A stretch of 64,000 nucleotides of DNA, from NCBI GenBank assembly GCA_020635195.1, contig JACKAG010000007.1:73891-137890 (forward strand), in the 5' to 3' direction. A program made the position numbers and the translations under genes. The notes beneath the pieces were generated by a model, which worked only from the letters and a program-made list of their open reading frames with translations, was not told the origin of the DNA and searched no databases. This document shows, one piece after another, positions 43,239 to 51,213 of this stretch. The first letter of the stretch is position 1; each line of letters opens with the position of its first letter. The DNA comes from Deltaproteobacteria bacterium (GTDB taxonomy: Bacteria; Bdellovibrionota_B; Oligoflexia; Oligoflexales; Bog-1112).

Positions 43239-46112
43239 ATGAAATTAAATAAAAATACAGCCAGCCTGAACCGGCTCGGGCTTATATGTTTCGCAGGAGC
43301 TCTTTTCTTCATTGCTTCTCTGCATGCTCAGAAAGTTATCGCCCACTCTCAGAAATGGGCAAGTGAACAAAGTGATCTTCCTAAAGATCCTGCGGTTCAT
43401 TACGGACGACTGGAAAATGGCTTTAAATATGCATGGAGTAAAAAAACAGAGAAAGACTCTTGTCTGCTGCGGCTGATGGTACATACAGGCTCTCTGCATG
43501 AAAGAGAAGATGAACGTGGTATCGCACATTTCCTGGAACATCTGGCTTTTGATGGTAGCAAAAATTTTCCCGATGGAACTCTGAGAAGCTATTTTCAGGA
43601 AATGGGGGTGAAACATGGCCCCCATCTGAATGCTCATACAGATTTTGATGAAACTGTCTACGAAATCAATCTGCCTCAATGCACACCAGAAAGGCTAAGC
43701 CAAGCCCTGACTGCCTTCAGAGATTTCGCAGACGGCCTGCTGCTCAAAGAAAGTGAAATAGAAAAAGAACGCGGCATCATAGATATGGAGGATCAGAAAA
43801 GAGACTCTAAAGATCTCCGGATATACAGAAAAATAATGAGCGAATTTTATAAAGGAACGATTTATGCTCAAAGACTCCCCATCGGAGAAAAAAATATCCG
43901 CAAAACATTTGACCGCAAAAAGATTCACGAATTTTACAAAAGATGGTACCGGCCCGACAATATGACCCTGATTCTTGTTGGTGATTTTGGACAGACAGGT
44001 CCCGAAGATCAGATCCGGGATATATTTGCATCTCTGCAAAAAGATTCTGAAGAATTTCCTGTGGCTCCGGATCGTGGATCGTTAAACCCGGAACACAAAG
44101 AAACCATCATATCCGAAACAGACTCTCCATTCGTCAAGATCAGCTTTCTTTCAACAGAGCAACAGGAAAAACGAGAATTCACGAAAGAATATTTCTTCCG
44201 GCAGAACAAGCTCCTGTTAGTGGGAAGCTTATATCAGTACAAGATCTCCCAATATCTTTCAGAACACAAAAAAGATTTTCATCACATCAGCTTAGTCAAC
44301 GACGTTGATTTCGATATTATGCAAAATGGTATACGCTTTATTCTCAACAAAGACCGTTGGACAGAAGGCCTTCTTCAGGCAACCTTACTGCACAATGAAA
44401 TCATATCATGCGGCTTCAACAGCCATGACCGGACAATCGTCCTCAGAGAGATCGAAACATTGCTGAAAAACATGGCTGAAAGAGAAGATGCTGAAAACGT
44501 ATTGAATGGGCTGCTCAATGACGCCAGACAGCAGGCCCCGAGACTGGATCCGGAAAGCCTCGTTTCGTTATACAGGGAGTTCCTTCAAACACTAACGCTC
44601 CAGGAGCTGAACCACACGCTCAGGGATCTTTTTAATCATGATAAAACATTCTCCTCCAACCTTCTTGTCATTGGTGATTTTTCAGAAAAAGAAGATCGCT
44701 TATTAACTGAGCAGATCCGGGAGGTCGTTACTGAAGGATTAAAAACGAGAGTATCCTGTACAAAATCAGAAACCCCGGAATTCGGATATAAATCAGCAGC
44801 TCCCGAAAAGGTGGAAGAATATAAACATATAATCAATACTGACTTTGATTACCATAGCATCGAATTCAGAAACGGAGTCATCGCTCATCTGAAAAAAAAC
44901 ACCGATCCGGAAAGACCCGGAACAATCCTGATCCACGCAAAAATAGGCCATGGTTTATGGGAATTCGATGCCAGTGACAAGGTTCTGATAGAGCTGGGAA
45001 GCTCGAACTTAATTTTGGGAGGCACCAGAAAACATCCTTTTATTCAGTTTCGTGATCTGACCGCCGGAAAAGATATTTCTTTCCATTTCACAACGACTAA
45101 TTATGACAGCTCCTTTTCTGGCAGAAGCTCTCCGGATGATTTTCTTCATTACTTAGAATGGAACAGAGCCTACATAGACGATCCCGCATTTGGTAGTGCT
45201 TCTATTCCCAAAGCGAAGGACCATAAAACTCAATGGCTTAAAAATATTACAAACACCTTCTATGAACCTTTTTACCATGATTTTCGAAAATATTTGTATG
45301 ATGACGATTTTTCCCCTTTAACAGAAACACAAATCAACAATACGAAAGAAACAGAGATCATAGCATGGATGAAAGAAAATCTGCTAAACCGCTGCCCGGA
45401 ATTTACCATCGTAGGAGACATTGATACAGAGCAGGCTATACAACATCTGTATCAGACATTCGGTGATCTGACATGTAAAAGGATGCCAGCAAAAGATGAA
45501 ATCAGAGCCGAAAAGTCACATCGAAAATCCGGTGTGCACCGGGAATATCATATTGACTCAGAAGATCCGACGGCCCTTGTCGGATTTACCTGGCCAGTCC
45601 ATAGCGTCCCCGGTAACCTGCGTTCTGTAATAGAAAATATCATTGATCAACGGATCACAGCATCAATAAGAGAAGATCTCAACATCACCTACACCCCTCA
45701 GGTCAGTCTGAATATAAGCCCTGATCCATGGGAAGACAATTACCTTGAGATAAAGATTATCACCGATCCTCAGCAAACAAGCACGGTTCTGGAAATAACA
45801 CCTAAAATAGTGGCGAGCTTTCTGGAACAACCAGTAAACGAAGCTGAATTAAATCAGGCCAGAAACCCGGTCGCTGAGCAGCTAAAACTGGCAAAAACAT
45901 CGAGCAGCTTCTGGCTCAACCAGATTCCTGTCCGGAAAGGATATTTTTCTTCATATGAAGAAGGGCTACAGCATCTACTTTCCCGCAATCATGAGCAGCT
46001 TAATACGATCATCCTCGATATGCTCAGCCCTGACAAATACTCATCCATCGTCATTAAACCTGAACAAAAGATAAGAGGGTCACAGGTTCAGCTGACTCCA
46101 GCTTGTGAGTGA
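43239..46112 (+). CDS. Exported M16-family zinc metallopeptidase
   Basis: 957 residues in the pitrilysin/PqqL style with two M16 halves. Signal peptide at 15-30 (LICFAGALFFIASLHA). Zinc motif HFLEHLAFDGSKNFPDGTL (inverted HxxEH, about residue 101) with the third ligand in EIEKERGIIDMED. The second half (from about 540) lacks the metal motif, as usual, and forms the other half-chamber. Degrades peptides in the periplasm. Its last 33 bases overlap the convergent deacetylase gene. A strong AT-rich upstream region suggests an own promoter. Confidence 0.92.
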   Translation: MKLNKNTASLNRLGLICFAGALFFIASLHAQKVIAHSQKWASEQSDLPKDPAVHYGRLENGFKYAWSKKTEKDSCLLRLMVHTGSLHEREDERGIAHFLEHLAFDGSKNFPDGTLRSYFQEMGVKHGPHLNAHTDFDETVYEINLPQCTPERLSQALTAFRDFADGLLLKESEIEKERGIIDMEDQKRDSKDLRIYRKIMSEFYKGTIYAQRLPIGEKNIRKTFDRKKIHEFYKRWYRPDNMTLILVGDFGQTGPEDQIRDIFASLQKDSEEFPVAPDRGSLNPEHKETIISETDSPFVKISFLSTEQQEKREFTKEYFFRQNKLLLVGSLYQYKISQYLSEHKKDFHHISLVNDVDFDIMQNGIRFILNKDRWTEGLLQATLLHNEIISCGFNSHDRTIVLREIETLLKNMAEREDAENVLNGLLNDARQQAPRLDPESLVSLYREFLQTLTLQELNHTLRDLFNHDKTFSSNLLVIGDFSEKEDRLLTEQIREVVTEGLKTRVSCTKSETPEFGYKSAAPEKVEEYKHIINTDFDYHSIEFRNGVIAHLKKNTDPERPGTILIHAKIGHGLWEFDASDKVLIELGSSNLILGGTRKHPFIQFRDLTAGKDISFHFTTTNYDSSFSGRSSPDDFLHYLEWNRAYIDDPAFGSASIPKAKDHKTQWLKNITNTFYEPFYHDFRKYLYDDDFSPLTETQINNTKETEIIAWMKENLLNRCPEFTIVGDIDTEQAIQHLYQTFGDLTCKRMPAKDEIRAEKSHRKSGVHREYHIDSEDPTALVGFTWPVHSVPGNLRSVIENIIDQRITASIREDLNITYTPQVSLNISPDPWEDNYLEIKIITDPQQTSTVLEITPKIVASFLEQPVNEAELNQARNPVAEQLKLAKTSSSFWLNQIPVRKGYFSSYEEGLQHLLSRNHEQLNTIILDMLSPDKYSSIVIKPEQKIRGSQVQLTPACE

Positions 46113-47018
46113 TATCTTTTCCTCACGGAGAAGGGCGATAAATCCGGGATCACTGAGTATTTTTGTATCCCACGTCCTTCGGACTTCTCTCATCTTATTT
46201 CCTATCATTGCGGACAGCTCTTCTCCGGGATCGGACAGATGGGTGATGATCTGAGTCAGTCCGGGCTTTAGTGACCTGATCGCTCTGACATATGCATCCC
46301 GTCGATCTTCATAAGAGTCCAGTCCCCCGACATCGGTAATTAAGCGATCGAGCATAAAATATCCGGATCTTTCTTTTTCCTTCAGAAAATCCTTTACTTC
46401 ATCATAAGGCATATTCCTGAGCTTAAAATAAGCTTCGAGTTCATCAGACCACCTGACCAGCATAGGCAAAACTTTGTTTCGCTCTGCTATGTCGACATAA
46501 ATTTTTAACCACTCAGCCTTCATAGCGACTGTTCCCATATGAATATCAATATGAGAAATAGCCAATCCAAGCTTCCGTATCTTTGCAATTTGCGCTTCTG
46601 TTTCTTTCCTAACGTCAGATAAACCTGCATACTTCATGGTATCAGACAAAGAGCGATGAAGAGTCCCCAGCTCATCAACCAGACCCGGAACAGAAGAGTA
46701 GGGCGCCGTGGGTGGCCATCGATAAGAAGAAAATTCACTGTTAAGTGTAATATGAACACCGATATCACAGTGTTTACAATCTTTCAGAACCGTGGCCGCT
46801 TCGAACACCCACGGACAAGGAGCCATCATACTGACAGATGATATATGACCTGCCTGAAGGAGCCGAAGTGATGCACGATTGACGCCATGACTGACTCCGA
46901 CATCATCTCCATGAATGATAAGATATTTTATCCCTGTTTCACCTGATTGATTCATCCCATAAGCCCCGATGTTCAGACATAAAATAAAAGAAGCAAATAT
47001 AAACCTAAAATATCCCAA
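46080..47018 (-). CDS. YdjC/ChbG-family carbohydrate deacetylase, exported
   Basis: TIM-barrel-like metal-dependent deacetylase, known to remove acetyl groups from chito-oligosaccharides. YLIIHGDDVGVSHGVNRASL supplies the D-D metal pair at the barrel start, IGVHITLNSEFSS the next His, and ISHIDIHMGTV the later His-x-Asp-x-His. TTG 47018 with AGGAG upstream is the likely start, giving a signal peptide (RFIFASFILCLNIGAYG); the family is usually cytoplasmic, so export is notable. About 312 residues. Confidence 0.8.
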   Translation of the reverse strand: MGYFRFIFASFILCLNIGAYGMNQSGETGIKYLIIHGDDVGVSHGVNRASLRLLQAGHISSVSMMAPCPWVFEAATVLKDCKHCDIGVHITLNSEFSSYRWPPTAPYSSVPGLVDELGTLHRSLSDTMKYAGLSDVRKETEAQIAKIRKLGLAISHIDIHMGTVAMKAEWLKIYVDIAERNKVLPMLVRWSDELEAYFKLRNMPYDEVKDFLKEKERSGYFMLDRLITDVGGLDSYEDRRDAYVRAIRSLKPGLTQIITHLSDPGEELSAMIGNKMREVRRTWDTKILSDPGFIALLREEKISLTSWSQLNL

Positions 47019-47238
47019 AGTAAATTCTCCTGATCCGGAAATTTTAAGCACGGACAACAAAAAAACATATGGAGTTTAAGAGAAAATAAAGCGTTGCGGC
47101 AGATCCTACCGTCTATGTTTCGCAGCTACATGTTCTCTTTTCTGGCAATCTTGCGTGAGTCATGACCTTCCGGAAACTTCCGTGCTCAAAGCTATGAGCC
47201 TGTTAAAGATAGCTCTTTCTGTACGGAATTCACTATGG

Positions 47239-47916
47239 TCATCCGGGAAAAATCAGCGAAGGTCCTTCCTCACAGGGTACAGACATATCCGTAGTCACCA
47301 GGACTATCCCGGATTCGACCCGGATCTCAACCAGGGTACTTTTCGCAATATTTCTCATTGCTAAAACTCCACTGGTCTGGTTGATCTTCGTGCGACTTAA
47401 TGCATAAGTCAGACCCTGAGTCGTGACTCTCGCCTGAGGAAAAGGGAAGATAGAAACCTTAGCTCCAACGAAGGTTCTGAAATCCATCTGCTCTCTGACG
47501 ACAAAACCAGACTTAGAAGAACCCTGCTGCATCGCATAGAAACAGATTTCACCATCACGCTGATGATGCTTGATCAGAGAATGAAGATTCCCCAGCGCAT
47601 GATCCATCTCACCACCAGAAATGCCATAGATACTGATTCTTCCTGGCTGAGTTCTGCGGGCAAACGCAAGAATTTTTTCAAAGTCCGTCTGATTCTGATC
47701 ATTGATCCTGATAAACTCAGTGTTTTTAGTGCGAACAGCTCCCGAAACAGAATCAAGATCACCCACCACATACTGTGGTTCGATTCCATAGCGGATCGCT
47801 TTATGAAAGGCTCCGTCGGCCGCAAACACCACTTTCGGATTCAGACTTCTGGCATGCTCAATATCATCTTTAGTCAGATCTCCGTTTAAGAGCAGAACGC
47901 TATCAGCCCCGAGCAT
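47239..47916 (-). CDS. thiN: Thiamine pyrophosphokinase
   Basis: Transfers pyrophosphate from ATP to thiamine to make TPP. Motifs: VVFAADGAFHKAIRYGIEPQYVVGDLDSVSG (the GDLDS metal loop), NQTDFEKILAFA, and ISGGEMDHALGNL. C-terminal beta-rich thiamine-binding part (MQQGSS...VSIFPFPQARVTTQGLTYAL). 225 residues, family size. Its ATG lies inside the SemiSWEET gene by 14 bases, so the two are translated together under the TPP riboswitch upstream. Last gene of the operon. Confidence 0.95.
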   Translation of the reverse strand: MLGADSVLLLNGDLTKDDIEHARSLNPKVVFAADGAFHKAIRYGIEPQYVVGDLDSVSGAVRTKNTEFIRINDQNQTDFEKILAFARRTQPGRISIYGISGGEMDHALGNLHSLIKHHQRDGEICFYAMQQGSSKSGFVVREQMDFRTFVGAKVSIFPFPQARVTTQGLTYALSRTKINQTSGVLAMRNIAKSTLVEIRVESGIVLVTTDMSVPCEEGPSLIFPG

Positions 47917-48166
47917 ATTCGTTCCAGTACTTAAACGCGATGAGGTAAAAACAGGAAACTGCCATCACGATATTCGTCGTCCATACCGCCGTAGCATGCA
48001 GGATAACTCCATAAGCAATCCAGGCAACAGAACAAAGCAGAATATTGAAGAGCATCAACCAGGAAAGATCTTCGGTAGACCTTGTCGTATGTGACTTCCA
48101 TATCTGAGGAACAAGAGAAATAGTAGAACTAAGGAAAGCAATCCATTCAACAGCACTGAGTATCAT
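47903..48166 (-). CDS. SemiSWEET-type transporter, probable thiamine uptake
   Basis: 87 residues with three transmembrane helices and the family's PQ-loop (SLVPQIWKSHTTRSTEDLSW, about 17-36), which works as a homodimer. SemiSWEETs mostly carry sugars. Here the gene is the first after a TPP riboswitch and is coupled to thiN, so thiamine or a precursor is the likely cargo; the larger SWEET-related PnuT proteins set a precedent for thiamine. The ATG lies a few bases after the riboswitch's GGGA, which doubles as ribosome site. Confidence 0.85.
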   Translation of the reverse strand: MILSAVEWIAFLSSTISLVPQIWKSHTTRSTEDLSWLMLFNILLCSVAWIAYGVILHATAVWTTNIVMAVSCFYLIAFKYWNEYARG

Positions 48167-48171
48167 ATCAG

Positions 48172-48252
48172 TCTCCCTACGCTAGTATTAGCCAGATCAG
48201 GTGCAACGGGTTGATCTTGCGATCTCTCAGCCAGAAAGCGGCACCCCGGACA
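48172..48252 (-). promoter_or_regulatory. TPP riboswitch (thi box)
   Basis: On the minus strand: GGGGTGC, GGCTGAGAGATC, ACCCGTTGCACCTGATCTGG and TAATACTAGCGTAGGGA, in consensus order. These are the CUGAGA pyrimidine site, the pyrophosphate-side ACCUGA region and the closing AGCGUAGGGA of the TPP aptamer. The final GGGA stands about eight bases before the SemiSWEET ATG, so TPP binding likely hides the ribosome site (translational control). No terminator hairpin is visible between it and the gene. Confidence 0.95.
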
Positions 48253-48627
48253 TTTTGTGAGTTCCGAACATCAAAAGAAAGGCGAAGAACCCCTTTAACT
48301 ATCTAATTCAGTTATAAAAAAAAAGAAGCAACAGCGTCTCGCAGCTACAGTTTGTAGCACAATCAATCGCAGACCACCAGCAACAAAAAAAGGCCCAGCG
48401 CCCGTTTATTGAACGCTTACAGATCCGCAGCCACAAAACACTCTGGCCGCTACATTGTCTGTAAAATTCCCTAAATGAATTTTCCGAGGCGCAGATAGCC
48501 TTTTTTTGTTGTTTTTTGGAGACCTGGAATGATCATTTCAGATATGGAATCCCAGGGAATTACCTGCGCAAGTTTTATCATGCTCGTTTGTGAAATACTG
48601 ATCCACCTTCACCAAACTGACAGGAAG
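48253..48627. other. Intergenic, no supported gene
   Basis: Several A- and T-runs (around 48315, 48385 and 48505). It should hold the promoter of the riboswitch transcript reading leftward, probably upstream of 48260-48300. An open frame of 76 codons starting 48529 has no recognisable product and includes the IS21 scrap. Confidence 0.45.
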
Positions 48628-48649
48628 AAGTTTGATGAAGGTCTGGAAA

Positions 48650-48850
48650 GGAGAGTTCCGGGAGTGTGGGATAACCGACAGGCTGGTGAACCCCTGTCTG
48701 GAAATTCAGTTAAAGAGAGAATCCTACCGGAGCAAAACTGCTGCTACGAACAAAAATAATCAGGAGGGTTCTGCCGGTAACCGTTAGAAAGGAAATGTTG
48801 GTCTGGGAGAGATCGTCATTTCGCTCCGCTGGTGGGTCAAACAGAGTGCA
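48650..48850 (+). mobile_element. istB: Remnant of an IS21-family element
   Basis: The C-terminal end of IstB reads TDRLVNPCLEIQLKRESYRS followed by KTAATNKNNQEGSAGNR and a stop at 48785-48787, clearly homologous to the complete IstB above but diverged. Behind it comes the same left end, TTTGACCCACC and TGCACTC reading inward, in the opposite orientation, with one fewer repeat. Everything upstream of istB's last 40 codons is gone. Confidence 0.8.
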
Positions 48851-48892
48851 AATGGAGCATCTGCAAAAATTTCATCCCAGACAGGAAAAGCC

Positions 48893-49003
48893 CCCCGCAG
48901 GGTAGCTTTTATTCAAAAAATCAACAATCGGAGGCTCCGGGATTTTCATGCAAATTGCTCGGGGCGTCATAGAAATTCTCTCTGGATGCAACCACCGGAA
49001 TGG
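48893..49003 (-). repeat. ~105-bp inverted repeat, left arm
   Basis: Reading on the minus strand it matches 53325-53432 over about 105 bases at roughly nine in ten positions, including CCATTCCGG, GTTGCATCCAGAGAGAAT and CGCCCCGAGCAATTTGCATG. Its far end AAAAGC...GCTTTT can form a stem. The pair brackets 4.4 kb of accessory DNA. Confidence 0.8.
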
Positions 49004-49004
49004 T

Positions 49005-49055
49005 ACATACATCTGGCTACATCTGTCATTTGACTTAACTGACGACAGGCCCTAA
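49005..49055 (+). mobile_element. IS5-family end remnant
   Basis: CATACATCTGGCTACATCTG and TTAACTGACGACAGGCCCTAA correspond to 29893-29943, the end of the IS5-type remnant, with four or five differences. Nothing else of the element is left. It abuts the acetyltransferase pseudogene. Confidence 0.7.
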
Positions 49056-49440
49056 ATTTATTTGTAATTCTCAATCAAGATGAAACCAAAAACGCTTTTT
49101 GAGAGGTTTGCTATCTCCAAGATTAATGGTACTTTCAAATTCACCGCCATTTTTGAGTATTGTTCGCTCAGAAGCAACATTGCCTTCATCGCAGGTGACG
49201 AGGAGATTGCCGATCGTTCTTGCTTTTTCAGTACCCAAAAGCTGCTTCACCATTTCGGTAGCGACGCCCTTGCGCCGCCAAGAAGGTCGAACTATATAAC
49301 CGATATGCCCAGCTTCCCGTCTGAGGAAGTCATTGAGTTCATGGCGGAGCCCGATGCGACCAATGACTTCCTCATCCTCAACAGCCCAGTAAGTACTGCC
49401 ACAAACAAAATGAGACGGAGGACTTGTTTCGAACCTTTGA

Positions 49441-50808
49441 GAGTAATTGTCAAATTTAGTGGATCAGAGATTTAAGCAGCAAGTTTTCTTACCCCATCCT
49501 CAAACTTAACATTAAGATCAATAACATCCGCCAGTAGTTTGTAACCCCGGAGTTTCCTCCAGCGCTTTTCTGCACTTTTAATCAACTTAAAAACCATGTG
49601 CACAGTGGCATTGACAGAGCCACAGCCTTTCGTTCTCTTCGTCCGGAGTCGTACTGTCGCAAATGTGGATTCAATAGGATTAGTGGTCCGGATATGCTGC
49701 CAATGAACACCAGGAAAATCATAGAAGCTGAGGAGCCTGTGTTTACCCCTCAGCAGACTTTTGACAGCCTTCGGGTATTTATCTTCAAAAACTGACTGAA
49801 ATTTTGTAAGCGCTTTTTCCGCATCTTTTTTGTTCTCTGCCATATATATTTCATGAATCATTTTCTTAGCTTCAGGCTGTTTTGTCTTTGGCATCTTGTC
49901 CAGAATATTTGCGGTCTTATGAACCCAGCAGGCTTGCTGTTTAGAGGACGGAAAAATTTCCTCCAGCGCTTTCCAGAAACCAAGGGCACCATCCGCAACG
50001 GCAAGCTCAGGCCCTCTCTCCAGCCCTCGTTCTCTCAGAGAGAGCAGAACATTCTTCCAGCTCAGCTCGCTTTCACGATAGCCCTGCTCTATCGCTACCA
50101 GCTCTTTTTTGCCATCTTCTGCTGCTCCGACAATCACCAGAATGCACATTCTGTCATCTTCCCCGAGGCGCACGTTAAAATGTATCCCATCTGCCCACAT
50201 GTACACGTAACGTTTCCCGGAAAGAGATCGCTTATCCCACTCCCGGAAATCTCCTTCCCAGACCTTCTTTAATCTTGTCACAGTCGATGCTGAGAAACCC
50301 TTAGCATGTTTACCCAGAAGAGCCTGAAGCGCTTCTGGAAAATCTCCGCTTGAAATCCCCTTCAGATAAAGCCATGGGACAAGCTCTTCCAGAGATTTAG
50401 TTTTTCTCAGGTACGGTGGCAGAATCTGGCTGGTAAATCTTTTCCGGCAGCCATCCTCATCAACTCTCTTATCGTTTATCTTTGGTGCTTTCACATCAAT
50501 AGCACCAAGACCGGTCTGGATCTTTCTTTCCGGGTGATAGCCATTTCTGACCACCATCCTGTGCCCTTTCTCATCTGCTACAGATCTGAATCTCTCAATA
50601 TAGTCGGAGACTTCAGCCTCTATTGCCTGAGCCAGCATCTTTCGGGCACCTTCTCTTAATACCTCTGTCAACGCATCGCTGATAGTTTCTTGTGGAAGTT
50701 GAACTGAATTGCAAGTAGCTTCTCTCATAGCGTATTCCTTAAATTCTAAAAAAGCACTTGAGGGTACGCTACTTAATTCTCCTCATCCACTAAATTCGAT
50801 CATATCTC
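49441..50808 (-). mobile_element. IS256-type insertion sequence, copy 2
   Basis: 1368 bp, nearly identical to copy 1. Terminal inverted repeats share TCAAATTTAGTGGAT with one base changed at the right end (TCGAATTTAG). The flanks AACCTTTGA (49432-49440 and 50809-50817) form a perfect 9-bp target duplication, which fixes both ends exactly. Confidence 0.97.
49472..50728 (-). CDS. IS256-family transposase, copy 2
   Basis: 418 residues, identical to copy 1 apart from a Thr to Ser change (GISSGDFPEA). DDE residues as in copy 1, intact frame, same AAGGAA ribosome site. Perfect flanking duplication plus near-identity to the other copy indicates recent transposition. Confidence 0.95.
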   Translation of the reverse strand: MREATCNSVQLPQETISDALTEVLREGARKMLAQAIEAEVSDYIERFRSVADEKGHRMVVRNGYHPERKIQTGLGAIDVKAPKINDKRVDEDGCRKRFTSQILPPYLRKTKSLEELVPWLYLKGISSGDFPEALQALLGKHAKGFSASTVTRLKKVWEGDFREWDKRSLSGKRYVYMWADGIHFNVRLGEDDRMCILVIVGAAEDGKKELVAIEQGYRESELSWKNVLLSLRERGLERGPELAVADGALGFWKALEEIFPSSKQQACWVHKTANILDKMPKTKQPEAKKMIHEIYMAENKKDAEKALTKFQSVFEDKYPKAVKSLLRGKHRLLSFYDFPGVHWQHIRTTNPIESTFATVRLRTKRTKGCGSVNATVHMVFKLIKSAEKRWRKLRGYKLLADVIDLNVKFEDGVRKLAA

Positions 50809-51054
50809 AACCTTTGAAGTCTTGCGGCATAATCTGAAAATGGAATTTTAAAAAAATCTTCGTAATCAGGCCCCAGATAAATCCAGGCATCCCGATCAGA
50901 ATCGTTGTCCATCTCATCGAAGGCTTTTAGGAAGGATTTTTCATATCTTGAATCTGGCCTGACTAGACGCATCATGAAAGAAACTCCCGAAACTGAGAAT
51001 TTATCTCCAATGAATTTTTTCAGAATGTGTAATCAACTGATATTTAAAAGAAAA

Positions 51055-51105
51055 TGGCGTATCCGGAACAATTCGAACGCACGACTCTCTGATTCGTAGT
51101 CCGTC
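51055..51105 (-). tRNA. Degenerate 3' half of a tRNA-Arg(ACG)
   Basis: The minus strand reads GGACTACGAATCAGAGAG, then GTGCGTTCGAATTGT and CGGATACGCCA. This is the anticodon loop (CTACGAA, anticodon ACG), variable loop, T-arm and CCA of a tRNA-Arg, but the anticodon and T stems no longer pair well and no 5' half is present. A leftover of element integration into a tRNA gene is the best reading. Confidence 0.45.
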
Positions 51106-51213
51106 GCCGTATCTGATTTAAATAATCTATAAAATTTCAAGAAAAAATGCTATACATGCTTATTATACCCAGCACTACTGGGAGCTTACGGAATTTTTTT
51201 ATAGGCAGAAGAT

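Larger units (their letters stand above)
49071..50975 (-). pseudogene. GNAT acetyltransferase gene split by an IS256-type element
   Basis: The N-terminal 50-odd codons lie at 50975 down to 50809 (LVRPDSRYEKSFLKAFDEMD, ending AARLQR) and the rest at 49440 to 49071 (FETSPPSHFVCGSTYWAVED, then HIGYIVRPSWRRKGVATEMV with the acetyl-CoA-binding RRKGVAT loop). Removing the IS and one 9-base duplication restores a single frame, LQRFETS, giving about 176 residues. The insertion is therefore a clean knock-out of a formerly intact N-acetyltransferase of unknown substrate. Confidence 0.9.
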
